Part shown: piece after piece, positions 52,865 to 61,235 of the stretch | How positions within the stretch are numbered: position 1 is the stretch's first letter | How the letters are laid out: each line of letters opens with the position of its first letter | Source of the DNA: an uncultured Sutterella sp. | GTDB taxonomy: Bacteria; Pseudomonadota; Gammaproteobacteria; Burkholderiales; Burkholderiaceae_F | DNA: 64,000 bases | Direction: 5' to 3' | NCBI GenBank assembly: GCA_900770335.1 | Contig: CAAGKD010000105.1 | Coordinates: 1 to 64,000, forward strand | Notes under the pieces: model-generated | The model's input: only the letters and a program-made list of their open reading frames with translations | Told to the model about the DNA's origin: nothing | The model's database searches: none | Position numbers and translations under genes: made by a program

Positions 52865-55192
52865 ATGTTCCTGCCTCCCGTCAGAGCGATCGTGCTCAGC
52901 GTGGCCGCCGCGCTCGCCGCCTTCGGCGCGGTCGCGCGCGCCGAGGCCGCAGACGCGCCCCGAAGCGCCGTGCGGCTCCGCCTTGATTCCGTCACCTCGC
53001 TCGACCCCTCGCGCGCGCAGCCCGAGGGCGACGCGATGAGCGTCGTGAGCGCCGAGCGCATCGAGGGCAGCCCCGAGGACGAGCTCCACCTGATCGGCGA
53101 CGCCGAAGTGCGCCGCGGCGGCGCCGTGCTCACCGCGGACCGCATCACCTACCGCCAGCAGACCGATGAGGTGACGGCGACGGGCAACGCGCGGATCTCG
53201 CGCCAGGGCGCGAGCTTCGCCGGCCCCGTCATGAGCTTCCGGCTCACGTCGCGCTCCGGAACGATGGAGGACGCGCAGTGGGAGTACGCGCCGAGAAACC
53301 TCCGCGGCTGTGCGAAGAACGTGAAGTTTCTCTCGGGCGACCGCACGACGTTCGAGGACGCCACCGTCACGACGTGCAAGCGCGGCGAGGAGGCCTGGTT
53401 CATCGGCCTGAGCGAGCTCGAGCTTGACGAGTACGACCAGACCGCGACGGGCACGGGCGCCGTTCTGCACTTCCAGGGCCTGCCGATCCTCGCCTCGCCC
53501 TGGTTCTCGTTTCCCGTCGGAACGGAGCGCCGCTCGGGCCTGCTCACGCCCACCTACGGCATGAGCTCCACGCGCGGCGTCGACTTCTCCATTCCGTACT
53601 ACTTCAACATCGCGCCCAACTACGACTACACCCTCACGCCCCGCGTGATGACCAAGCGAGGCCTCATGCTCGGCAACGAGGCGCGCGTGCTCGTCGACGA
53701 CTTCGCCGCCCAGGTGAACCTCGACTGGCTGCCCGAGGACCGGCCCTCCCGGGAGAACCGCTGGGCCACGCGCGTGCAGGCGAGCTACTCCTCGGGCAGG
53801 CTTGGCGCGAGCGTCGACTACAACCGCGTCTCGGACGACGACTTCATCTCGGACTTCTCGGGCAGCATCCGCGAGTCGTCCGAAACGATCCTGCCGCAGA
53901 ACTACGCGCTCACCTGGACGGACGAGTACTGGAACACGTCGCTGCGCGTGACGAAGAACCAGACCCTCATGGTGAACGGCATCCGGACCCTCATCCCCTA
54001 TGAGCGCGTCCCGCAGTTCACCTTCAAGGGGTTCGTCGCGGACTGGAAGGGCTTCGAATTCTCAACGATGCTCGACGCGACGCGCTTCACGCATCCGTCG
54101 TTCCTCGGGGGCACGCGCGTCGTGGCGAGCCAGTCCGTGAGCCGCCCCCTGCGGGGCGCGGGCTGGTTCGTGATTCCGAAGGCCGAGTTCATGGGCGCCT
54201 GGTACCAGCTCTCCGACATGGAGCGCGAGCGCGAGTTCGGCAACAGGAGTCCGAGCCGCTACACGCCGACGCTCACGCTCGACGCGGGGCTTGAGTTCGA
54301 GCGCGACGCGAGCTTCTTCGGGCGCGAGGCCTACCAGACGCTCGAGCCGCGGATCTACTACGCCTACACGCCCTACCGCAACCAGGACGACATCCCGATC
54401 TTCGACTCCTCGGTGATGGACCTCTCCTTCGCGACGCTCTTCACGCCGAACCTCTACTCGGGCTACGACCGCGTCTCGGAGGCCAACCAGCTCACCACCG
54501 TCGTCTCGACGCGCTACATCGACCGCGCGAGCGGCCTTGAGCTCTTCCGGGCGAGCATCGGCCAGCGCCAGTACTTCTCCGACCAGAACGTCCGGTTCCT
54601 GCCCGACGACGTGAACAAATGGCAGTTCCGCCACGGCTACTACAGCTCCGTCACGGAGCCCAACACGGACGTGAGGAGCGACCTCCTCGCGAGCGTGGGC
54701 GCGCGCCTCACGCAGTCGCTCTACGGGTCGGCCTCGACCCAGTACTCGACCTCGCTCAACCGCGTCGTCAACGTCAAGACGGGCGTCACGTGGCAGCCCA
54801 GGCGCATGTCCACGCTCGGCCTCTACTACCGCTACAACCGCTCGGCCGACGTGAACGACGACATCAAGCAGATCGACCTGCAGATGCAGTGGCCGATCTC
54901 GGGGCGCCTCTACGGCCTGTTCCGCTACAACTACTCGCTCCTCACGAAGAAGCCCATCGAGATGATCGGCGGCGTCGAGTACATCCACGACTGCTGGACG
55001 ATGCGCTTCGCCGCGCAGCGCTACACCACGGCCGCCAACGAGAAGGAGTCCAACTTCTTCTTACAACTTGAGCTCTACGGCCTCGGTAGCATTGGCATCA
55101 ATCCGATCACAGAGTTGCGCCGCAACATCCGCGGCTATCAGGCGACGGGCCCGCTCCCGAGCGCCACGGGTCCCTATGACTACTATGACTAA
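52865..55192 (+). CDS. lptD: LPS-assembly protein LptD
   Basis: A 775-residue outer-membrane protein that inserts lipopolysaccharide into the outer leaflet. Residues 1-27 are a signal peptide (AIVLSVAAALAAFGAVARA). The periplasmic OstA/beta-jellyroll domain contains DAEVRRGGAVLTADRITYRQ and DEVTATGNARISRQGASFAG; the barrel begins near PILASPWFSFPVGTERRSGL and ends with FFLQLELYGLGSIGINP. Several cysteines (RGCAKNV, TTCKRG, HDCWT) may form the disulfides that need DsbA. ATG 52865 starts the signal. It overlaps surA by 17 bases and forms an operon with it. Confidence 0.93.
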   Translation: MFLPPVRAIVLSVAAALAAFGAVARAEAADAPRSAVRLRLDSVTSLDPSRAQPEGDAMSVVSAERIEGSPEDELHLIGDAEVRRGGAVLTADRITYRQQTDEVTATGNARISRQGASFAGPVMSFRLTSRSGTMEDAQWEYAPRNLRGCAKNVKFLSGDRTTFEDATVTTCKRGEEAWFIGLSELELDEYDQTATGTGAVLHFQGLPILASPWFSFPVGTERRSGLLTPTYGMSSTRGVDFSIPYYFNIAPNYDYTLTPRVMTKRGLMLGNEARVLVDDFAAQVNLDWLPEDRPSRENRWATRVQASYSSGRLGASVDYNRVSDDDFISDFSGSIRESSETILPQNYALTWTDEYWNTSLRVTKNQTLMVNGIRTLIPYERVPQFTFKGFVADWKGFEFSTMLDATRFTHPSFLGGTRVVASQSVSRPLRGAGWFVIPKAEFMGAWYQLSDMEREREFGNRSPSRYTPTLTLDAGLEFERDASFFGREAYQTLEPRIYYAYTPYRNQDDIPIFDSSVMDLSFATLFTPNLYSGYDRVSEANQLTTVVSTRYIDRASGLELFRASIGQRQYFSDQNVRFLPDDVNKWQFRHGYYSSVTEPNTDVRSDLLASVGARLTQSLYGSASTQYSTSLNRVVNVKTGVTWQPRRMSTLGLYYRYNRSADVNDDIKQIDLQMQWPISGRLYGLFRYNYSLLTKKPIEMIGGVEYIHDCWTMRFAAQRYTTAANEKESNFFLQLELYGLGSIGINPITELRRNIRGYQATGPLPSATGPYDYYD

Positions 55193-56603
55193 GACTTTCC
55201 GCATCTCCGCCCTTTCCGCCCTCACCGCCGCCGCGCTCGGCCTGTCCGCCGCGGCCGCAGGGGCCGCGAGCATCATGGACGGCGCCGCGCCCGCCGCGGA
55301 GCCCGCCGTGACGCTCTCCGCGCCGACGGACGCCTCCGCGGGGACCCTCGAGGCCGGCGAGCTCGACCGCATCGTCGCCGTCATCAACAGCGACGTCATC
55401 ACCGAGCACGAGCTCGAGCAGCGCGTCCACACGGTCGCGATCAACCTGCGCCGCCAGAACATCCAGCTCCCGCCCATGGACCTGCTCCGAGCCCAGGTCC
55501 TCGAGCGCCTCATCTCCGAGCGCGCCATCCTGCAGCGCGCCCGCCAGACCGGCATCCGCGTCGACGACCAGATGGTGAACGCCTCGATCGAGCAGATCGC
55601 GCGCCAGAACAGCCTCACGGTCGAGGAGCTCCGGCAGCGCCTGCTCGCCGACGGCGTGACCTTCGCCTCGTTCCGCAATGAGATCCGTGACGAGATCACG
55701 ACGACGCGCCTGCGCGAGCGCGAGGTGACCGAGAAGATCGAGATCAACGACAGCGAGATCGACGCCTTCCTCGCCGAGCAGGCGGGCTTCAAGGGTGACG
55801 ACACGACCGAGTACCGCGTCGAGCACATCCTGCTGCCCGTCGCGACGACCGAGGAGAACGACTCCGTGCGCCGCGCGGCCGAATCGATCGCCGAGCGCGC
55901 GCGCAAGGGCGAGGACTTCGCCTCGCTCGCCGCCTCGTTCTCGCGCGCCGATGACGCGCTCTCCGGGGGCGACCTCGGCTGGCGGTCCCTGCCCGACCTT
56001 CCGACGGTCTTCGGCGAGGCGATGCGCGAGCATCCGAACGAAAAGGTCCTCGTCACGAGCTCCAAGAACGCCTGGCACGTCATCAAGGTCGCCGACAAGC
56101 GCGACGGCGTGCAGGCCAAGCTCGGCGGCGGCCCGGTCGAGCAGACCCACGCCCGCCACATCCTGATGTTCGTCTCGGACATCACGCCTGAGGCGGACGT
56201 CATCCGCCGACTCAACGACATCCGCGCCCGCATCGCCGCGGGCGAAGCGGACTTCGCCACGATGGCGCGCCTGCACTCGGTCGACTCCACGGCCACCCGC
56301 GGCGGCGACCTCGGCTGGGTGCAGTCGGGCGACACCGTGCCCGAGTTCGAGTCGGCCATGGCGGGCCTCAAGGACGGAGAGATCTCCGAGCCGGTCCGCA
56401 CGCCCTACGGCTACCACCTCATCCAGGTGGTCGAGCGCCGCACCGAGAAGGCGGGCAACCCCGAGCGCGTGCGCGTCGCCGCCCGCCAGGCCATCCGCCA
56501 GAAGAAGCTCGCCGAGGCGAGCTACAACTGGGAACGTGAGCTGCGCGACGAGGCCTACGTCGAGATCCGCGACGCCCAGCTCAAGGAGGCGCTGCGCCGC
56601 TGA
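55176..56603 (+). CDS. surA: Periplasmic chaperone and peptidyl-prolyl isomerase SurA
   Basis: A 475-residue SurA, which escorts outer-membrane proteins to the BAM complex. The signal peptide ends about AAAAGAA. The N-terminal chaperone domain has RIVAVINSDVITEHELEQRV and VLERLISERAILQRARQTGI; two parvulin domains follow (EYRVEHILLPV...GGDLGWRSLPDLP and THARHILMFV...GGDLGWVQSGDTVPEF). ATG 55176 overlaps the lptD stop; ATG 55185 three codons later is an equally plausible start. SurA is needed for LptD assembly, so co-expression makes sense. Confidence 0.94.
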   Translation: MTTMTKTFRISALSALTAAALGLSAAAAGAASIMDGAAPAAEPAVTLSAPTDASAGTLEAGELDRIVAVINSDVITEHELEQRVHTVAINLRRQNIQLPPMDLLRAQVLERLISERAILQRARQTGIRVDDQMVNASIEQIARQNSLTVEELRQRLLADGVTFASFRNEIRDEITTTRLREREVTEKIEINDSEIDAFLAEQAGFKGDDTTEYRVEHILLPVATTEENDSVRRAAESIAERARKGEDFASLAASFSRADDALSGGDLGWRSLPDLPTVFGEAMREHPNEKVLVTSSKNAWHVIKVADKRDGVQAKLGGGPVEQTHARHILMFVSDITPEADVIRRLNDIRARIAAGEADFATMARLHSVDSTATRGGDLGWVQSGDTVPEFESAMAGLKDGEISEPVRTPYGYHLIQVVERRTEKAGNPERVRVAARQAIRQKKLAEASYNWERELRDEAYVEIRDAQLKEALRR

Positions 56604-56645
56604 CGCGCCTGCGGGCGGCGTCCGTTCTTGAGGATTCTTCACGCA

Positions 56646-56680
56646 GGGAGGACGGCGGCTTCGCCGTCCTCCCGTCGTTT
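56646..56680 (+). terminator. Hairpin between surA and pdxA
   Basis: Perfect 12-base arms GGGAGGACGGCG and CGCCGTCCTCCC around GCTT, followed by GTCGTTTCGG. It may partly terminate lptD-surA transcripts before pdxA. Confidence 0.65.
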
Positions 56681-56695
56681 CGGGAGACTTTTCCG

Positions 56696-57676
56696 ATGAC
56701 CACTCTCAGAAAACCCCTGGCGATCACGACGGGCGAGCCCGCCGGCATCGGCCCGGAGGTCTCCGTGCGGGCCGCCTGGGCCTCGCGCGACCCCGTCATC
56801 CTCGTAGGCGACCGCGGGATGCTGCTCGACGAGGCGAAGCGCCTCGGCCTTCCCGCGACGCCCCCGGCGAGCGTTTCCTTCCGGCACGTTCCGCTCGCCG
56901 CAAGGCCCGTTCCGGGCAGGCTCGACGTCGCGAACGCCCCCTACGTCGTCGCCACGCTCCGCGCGGCCCATGAGCTTGCCGCAGGGGGCGAGGCGGGCGG
57001 CATTGTCACCGCCCCCGTGCAGAAGAGCATTCTCATCGAGGCGGGCAACCGCTTCACGGGGCACACGGAGTTCTTCGCCGAGGCCGCGGGCGTGAAGCGC
57101 GTGGTCATGATGCTCGTCTCGTCCCCGAGAAGGGACGCCCTCAAGGTGGCGCTCGCGACGACGCACCTGCCGCTTCGCGAGGTGCCCGACGCCATCACGA
57201 GCGAGCTGCTCGCGAAGGTGATCGGCATCCTGCGCGGCGAGCTTGTCCGCTCCTACGGCATCCCCCGCCCCGTCATCGCCGTCGCCGGCCTCAACCCGCA
57301 CGCGGGCGAGAGCGGCCACATGGGCCGCGAGGAGATCGAGGTGATCGAGCCCGCGCTCGAGCGCCTGCGCGACGACGCCTCGGAGCTCGTCGGGCCGTTG
57401 CCCGCCGACACGATCTTCGTCCCGGGCAAGATGAGCCGGTGGGACGCCGTGCTCTGCATGTACCATGACCAGGGGCTCCCCACGCTCAAGCACGTCGGCT
57501 TCGCCGAGGGCGTCAACGTCACGCTCGGCCTGCCCTACGTGCGCACCTCGGTCGACCACGGCACGGCGCTTGACATCGCCGGCCGCGGCGTCGCCGACGC
57601 CCGCAGCATGACTGCGGCCCTCGAACTCGCTCACACGCTCGTTTGGAACAGGAACCGTGACTCAGCAATGGCTTGA
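56696..57676 (+). CDS. pdxA: 4-hydroxythreonine-4-phosphate dehydrogenase
   Basis: A 326-residue PdxA for vitamin B6 synthesis via DXP. ITTGEPAGIGPEVSVRA (residues 9-25), GIVTAPVQKSILIEAG, FTGHTEFFAEAAGVKR, VAGLNPHAGESGHMG and CMYHDQGLPTLKHVGF are the family blocks, including the metal-binding histidines. ATG 56696 is the start. It overlaps rsmA by 20 bases, the conserved surA-pdxA-rsmA order of proteobacteria. Confidence 0.96.
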   Translation: MTTLRKPLAITTGEPAGIGPEVSVRAAWASRDPVILVGDRGMLLDEAKRLGLPATPPASVSFRHVPLAARPVPGRLDVANAPYVVATLRAAHELAAGGEAGGIVTAPVQKSILIEAGNRFTGHTEFFAEAAGVKRVVMMLVSSPRRDALKVALATTHLPLREVPDAITSELLAKVIGILRGELVRSYGIPRPVIAVAGLNPHAGESGHMGREEIEVIEPALERLRDDASELVGPLPADTIFVPGKMSRWDAVLCMYHDQGLPTLKHVGFAEGVNVTLGLPYVRTSVDHGTALDIAGRGVADARSMTAALELAHTLVWNRNRDSAMA

Positions 57677-58466
57677 AGGGCACCGCGCCCGCAAACGCTT
57701 CGGACAGAACTTTCTTCACGACCGCCACTGGATCGAGCGGATCGCCCGTTCGATCGACCCGCGCCCGGGCGATGAGCTCATCGAGATCGGCCCGGGCCAG
57801 GCCGCGCTCACGCGCGAGGTGGTGAGCCTCGCCGGGCGCGAGACGGCCGTGGAGATCGACCGCGATCTCGCGGCCTTTCTGCGCACGCAGTTTCCGCCTG
57901 AATCGCTCGAGCTCATCGAGGCCGATGCGCTCACGCTCGACTGGCCGGGGATCCTTCCGGGCAGACGCCTGCGCATCTTCGGCAACCTCCCCTACAACAT
58001 CTCCTCGCCCATCCTCTTCGCGCTCCTGCCCGCGGCGGGCCGCGTGATCGACCAGCACTTCATGCTCCAGCGCGAGGTCGTCGACCGCATGATCGCCGCT
58101 CCGGGTACGAAGACCTACGGACGGCTCTCGGTGATGCTCCAGCACCGCTACGTCATGCACAAGCTCTTTGACGTCCCGCCCGGAGCCTTCACGCCCGCCC
58201 CGAAGGTGACCTCTTCGATCGTGCGCATGGTGCCGCGTCCCGAGGCGGAGATCCCCAAAACGGACTTCACGCTCTTCGGCGAGCTCGTCGCCGCGGCCTT
58301 CCAGCAGCGCAGGAAGACGCTGCGCAACGCCGTGAGCGCCTTCCTAGACGAAGCCGGAATCGAGGCGGCGGGAGTGAGCCCGACCGCCCGCGCCGAGACG
58401 CTCGGAGTCAATGAGTTCGTGCGGCTCGCCAACGAGGCCGTCAGGCGCCGGTCGACGCAGGGCTGA
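57657..58466 (+). CDS. rsmA: 16S rRNA dimethyladenosine transferase (KsgA)
   Basis: A 269-residue enzyme that dimethylates A1518 and A1519 of 16S rRNA late in 30S assembly. RKRFGQNFLHDRHWIERIA (residues 12-30), DELIEIGPGQAALTREV (SAM motif I) and FGNLPYNISSPILFALL (the NLPY catalytic motif) are all present. The start is GTG 57657, inside pdxA, preceded by AGGAACC; no ATG fits the family N-terminus. Converges with the YgjP-type gene 25 bases away without an obvious terminator. Confidence 0.95.
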   Translation: MTQQWLEGHRARKRFGQNFLHDRHWIERIARSIDPRPGDELIEIGPGQAALTREVVSLAGRETAVEIDRDLAAFLRTQFPPESLELIEADALTLDWPGILPGRRLRIFGNLPYNISSPILFALLPAAGRVIDQHFMLQREVVDRMIAAPGTKTYGRLSVMLQHRYVMHKLFDVPPGAFTPAPKVTSSIVRMVPRPEAEIPKTDFTLFGELVAAAFQQRRKTLRNAVSAFLDEAGIEAAGVSPTARAETLGVNEFVRLANEAVRRRSTQG

Positions 58467-58490
58467 CCGGCCGCCGGTCTCCCGAAGCGG

Positions 58491-60335
58491 TCAGAGCGCG
58501 TCGAGCGTCTCGCCGCCCGTGAGGCCCTTCATGCGCTCGTGGCGTTCGCGCCAGTCCGGCAGGATCCGGCCCACCTCGGTCCAGAAGGCCCCGGAGTGGT
58601 TGAACTCGATGAGGTGCGCGAGCTCGTGGGCCGCGACGTACTCGATCTGCGCGTCCGCAAGGGCGATGAGGCGCCAGGAGAGCCGGATGAAGCCGTCGCT
58701 CGTGCACGAGCCCCAGCGCCTGCGGGCGCCTGAGAGCTTCCAGCCGCGCGGCAGCTTCGTCGCATGCGTCATGACGCGCATCCAGCAGTCGTTGATGACG
58801 CGCCAGGCGGACCTGCGCAACAATTCACCGAGCGCCGTGCGCACGCGCTTCTCATCGGCGTCCTTCGGAACCTTGAGCCAGATCTCCGAAAGCCCGCCGA
58901 CGGGAACGATCTGCGCGACGGGCATGCCGAGCCGCAGCGTCGCGCGCCCGCCCCGGTAGGGGATCGACGCGCCGTCGGCGAACTTCAGGACGTCAACGGG
59001 GCGCTTGGGCAGATGCTCGAGCACCCAGTCGGCGCTCTCGCGCATGAAGCTCTCCGCCTCCTCGTCCTTGACCCATTCGGGGCAGCGCACCTCGATTCGC
59101 TCGGACTGCACGACGAAGATCGAGAGCCTGCGGCGGCGGGCGTTTCTCACGAGGGTGTAGGGCACGCGAACGCCCCGGAGCTCCACGGAGCGGTCGCCCG
59201 GCGCGTCGCCGAGCCAGTCGGCGACGGACCCCGCCTCCCCGGCGTCATCCTCTTCGTCCTCTTCGGCCGCTTTTCCCTCCTCTTCCTCCTCTTCCTCCTC
59301 GACCTCCTCGGGCTCGATCCCCGAAGCGTCTGATTCGGACGGAGCCCGGGCCGGCCCGGCCGCAGGAGCGGCCGGCGTTTCCGGCTCCTCTTCTGACTCA
59401 GCCTCAGAAGCCGCCCTCGGGCGCGCCTTCACATGCGCCGAGGGTTCCGGAACGCGCTCGATCCCGGCAAGCTTCTCCGCGATCCAGGCCTCATTTTCTT
59501 TCGCGATGCCCTCGCTCAACTCAGCGTCGGAGCTCGTGATCGGCGCCTTGATCAGGAATCTCCCCGTCTTCGGGTCGAAGTGAATCACGCTTGTCGTTCT
59601 TCTCGCGCTGCGCTCAATGTCGATGTTGATGATCTCGTCGTTGATGACGACCGTCGCGACGCCCTTTTCCGGATGGACCGGAATCTCCTCCGACTCCGGA
59701 CGCTTCCGGGCCAGCATCCCGCGCATCCAGTCCTTCCACTTGCCGTTGAGGTCCTCATCGAGCCAGTCCTGCGGCCATTTCTTCGGAAGACGAATGATGA
59801 AGTGCCCGGAAGGAATCTGGCAGATCTCACCCTGGCGGCGGCGCCCGTCGACCTTCACCTCGACGGGAATCTCCTCGCCGTCGATCTCAACCGTGATGCG
59901 TCCCGGGCGGACGCATCCGGAGGCATCCTCGCCCTCCGATTTTCCGCTCGAAGCCTTCCCCTTGCCCTTCGTCGGCTTTCTGTCGCAGAACTTCCTGGCG
60001 ATCATGCTCGCGTCATCGGGCGTGAAGCCCCAGCGGGCGAGATGCTCGACCACGGCGCCGCCGATCGTCTCGACGAACCTGAGGATCGTCTCATCGCGCG
60101 CCCAGAGCGGAGCCCGAACCGTGACGAGCCCCCACATCATGTCCGCATCGAGGCCGAGGTCCTTCTGCTCCCTGCTGCGACGAACGAGGAAGTGCAGCGT
60201 CCACGCCTGGAGATAGACCCGGGCCTTGAGCACGTCCTGCTCCGGATGGGGCTCCCCCGCCACACGATCCTTCTGAAGCATCCGCCACCATTCACCCGAC
60301 TTCGTCTCCTGCTCGAAGGGATCTTCAAAGAACAT
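58491..60335 (-). CDS. YgjP-type metalloprotein with four tandem N-terminal modules and an acidic linker
   Basis: A 614-residue protein; usual YgjP/DUF45 proteins are about 170-250. The C-terminal zinc domain is complete: RRRWGSCTSDGFIRLSWRL, then AAHELAHLIEFNHSGAFW (H570, E571, H574, H580). Upstream I count four copies of the module that precedes it: about 38-103, 147-210, 227-290 and 382-443, each ending in a variant of the same helix (ESADWVLEHL, NEAWIAEKL, LNGKWKDWMRGML, IGGAVVEHL). A Ser/Glu/Ala-rich linker (about 300-375, with EEVEEEEEEEEGK) separates the third and fourth. Proteins of this class hydrolyse nucleotides or peptides; the function here is unknown. Lies in the plsC cluster. 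Confidence 0.82.
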   Translation of the reverse strand: MFFEDPFEQETKSGEWWRMLQKDRVAGEPHPEQDVLKARVYLQAWTLHFLVRRSREQKDLGLDADMMWGLVTVRAPLWARDETILRFVETIGGAVVEHLARWGFTPDDASMIARKFCDRKPTKGKGKASSGKSEGEDASGCVRPGRITVEIDGEEIPVEVKVDGRRRQGEICQIPSGHFIIRLPKKWPQDWLDEDLNGKWKDWMRGMLARKRPESEEIPVHPEKGVATVVINDEIINIDIERSARRTTSVIHFDPKTGRFLIKAPITSSDAELSEGIAKENEAWIAEKLAGIERVPEPSAHVKARPRAASEAESEEEPETPAAPAAGPARAPSESDASGIEPEEVEEEEEEEEGKAAEEDEEDDAGEAGSVADWLGDAPGDRSVELRGVRVPYTLVRNARRRRLSIFVVQSERIEVRCPEWVKDEEAESFMRESADWVLEHLPKRPVDVLKFADGASIPYRGGRATLRLGMPVAQIVPVGGLSEIWLKVPKDADEKRVRTALGELLRRSAWRVINDCWMRVMTHATKLPRGWKLSGARRRWGSCTSDGFIRLSWRLIALADAQIEYVAAHELAHLIEFNHSGAFWTEVGRILPDWRERHERMKGLTGGETLDAL

Positions 60336-60352
60336 CGCTTTCCTTCCTGCGT

Positions 60353-61066
60353 TCAGCGCACATGCGCCTCGATCCAGGCCTCGACCTGCGCGGTGATCTC
60401 ATGCGGATCACGCCCTGCGGTCTCAATGAGCGGCCCCACGACGACGTCGATCGTCCCGGGGATCTTCGCAACGCTGTTCTTCGGCCAGCAGCGGCCGGCG
60501 TTGTGCGCGATCGGCAGAATCGGCAGCCCCATGGCCGCGGCGAAGCGCGCGCCGCCCGTCTTCCAGCGGACGTGCTCGCCGAGCGGCACGCGCGTGCCCT
60601 CGGGAAAGAGCGTCACCCACCAGCCGCGCCTCTCGAACTCGGGGCCGCGCTCCATGAACTGCGCGAAGGCCTGGCGGCCCTTGCCGCGGTCGATCGCCAT
60701 CATGCGCATCGACGCGAGGGCCCAGCCGAGGAAGGGAATCCAGTTGAGGGACTTCTTGTAGATGAAGCAGGGCGGATGCTTGAGGAAGGCGCCGAGCCAG
60801 AAGGGATCCCAGGCCGACTGGTGCTTGACGAGAACGACGCAGGGCCTGTCGGGCATGTTCTCGAGCCCGCTCGCGCGCGAGCGCACGCCGCAGGTGACTT
60901 CAAGAATCCGCAGGACGAGCTTCGCCCACGGGCGGCAGATCGCCTCGTAGCGGGCCTCGTAGCTCATGAAGGGCCACGTGGCGATGAGCGCGAGCGTGAG
61001 CCCGATGATGGTGAGGGCGAGGAGCAGGTAGAAGAGCCACCCTCGCAGCGTGTGAACGAGATTCAT
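60353..61066 (-). CDS. plsC: 1-acyl-sn-glycerol-3-phosphate acyltransferase
   Basis: A 237-residue PlsC with an N-terminal membrane anchor (FYLLLALTIIGLTLALIATW). Catalytic motif KHQSAWDPFWLGAFL (HX4D), then IPFLGWALASMRMMAIDR and the FPEGTRVPLGEHVRWKTGGA substrate motif. It acylates lysophosphatidate at the membrane. It lies between glyS and the YgjP-type gene, as in other Betaproteobacteria, where a gmhB gene usually sits between glyS and plsC; no gmhB is present here. A second PlsC-like gene is at 6246-6860. Confidence 0.93.
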   Translation of the reverse strand: MNLVHTLRGWLFYLLLALTIIGLTLALIATWPFMSYEARYEAICRPWAKLVLRILEVTCGVRSRASGLENMPDRPCVVLVKHQSAWDPFWLGAFLKHPPCFIYKKSLNWIPFLGWALASMRMMAIDRGKGRQAFAQFMERGPEFERRGWWVTLFPEGTRVPLGEHVRWKTGGARFAAAMGLPILPIAHNAGRCWPKNSVAKIPGTIDVVVGPLIETAGRDPHEITAQVEAWIEAHVR

Positions 61067-61137
61067 AGGTTCCCGGGGGTTGTGACGCCCGCTTGAGCGC
61101 GGGACGCCTTTGGAAGGTCCTTGAAAGATTACATGCG

Positions 61138-61199
61138 CCGCGGGCCCGCCGCCGGAGCCTCCCGGCGGTTGCGCGGGAGGGCCGGCGACGGGCCCGCGG
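61138..61199. repeat. Large inverted repeat between plsC and glyS
   Basis: CCGCGGGCCCG (61138-61148) pairs with CGGGCCCGCGG (61189-61199), and inner arms (GCCGG, CCTCCC / GGGAGG, CCGGC) extend the stem to nearly 60 bases. No T-run follows on either strand. A second hairpin (GCCTCCCC/GGGGGAGGC, 61208-61229) adjoins the glyS stop. Probably an RNA stabilising or terminator structure of glyQS. Confidence 0.6.
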
Positions 61200-61235
61200 G
61201 ACGTGCGGCCTCCCCGGCGGGGGGGAGGCTCACGG

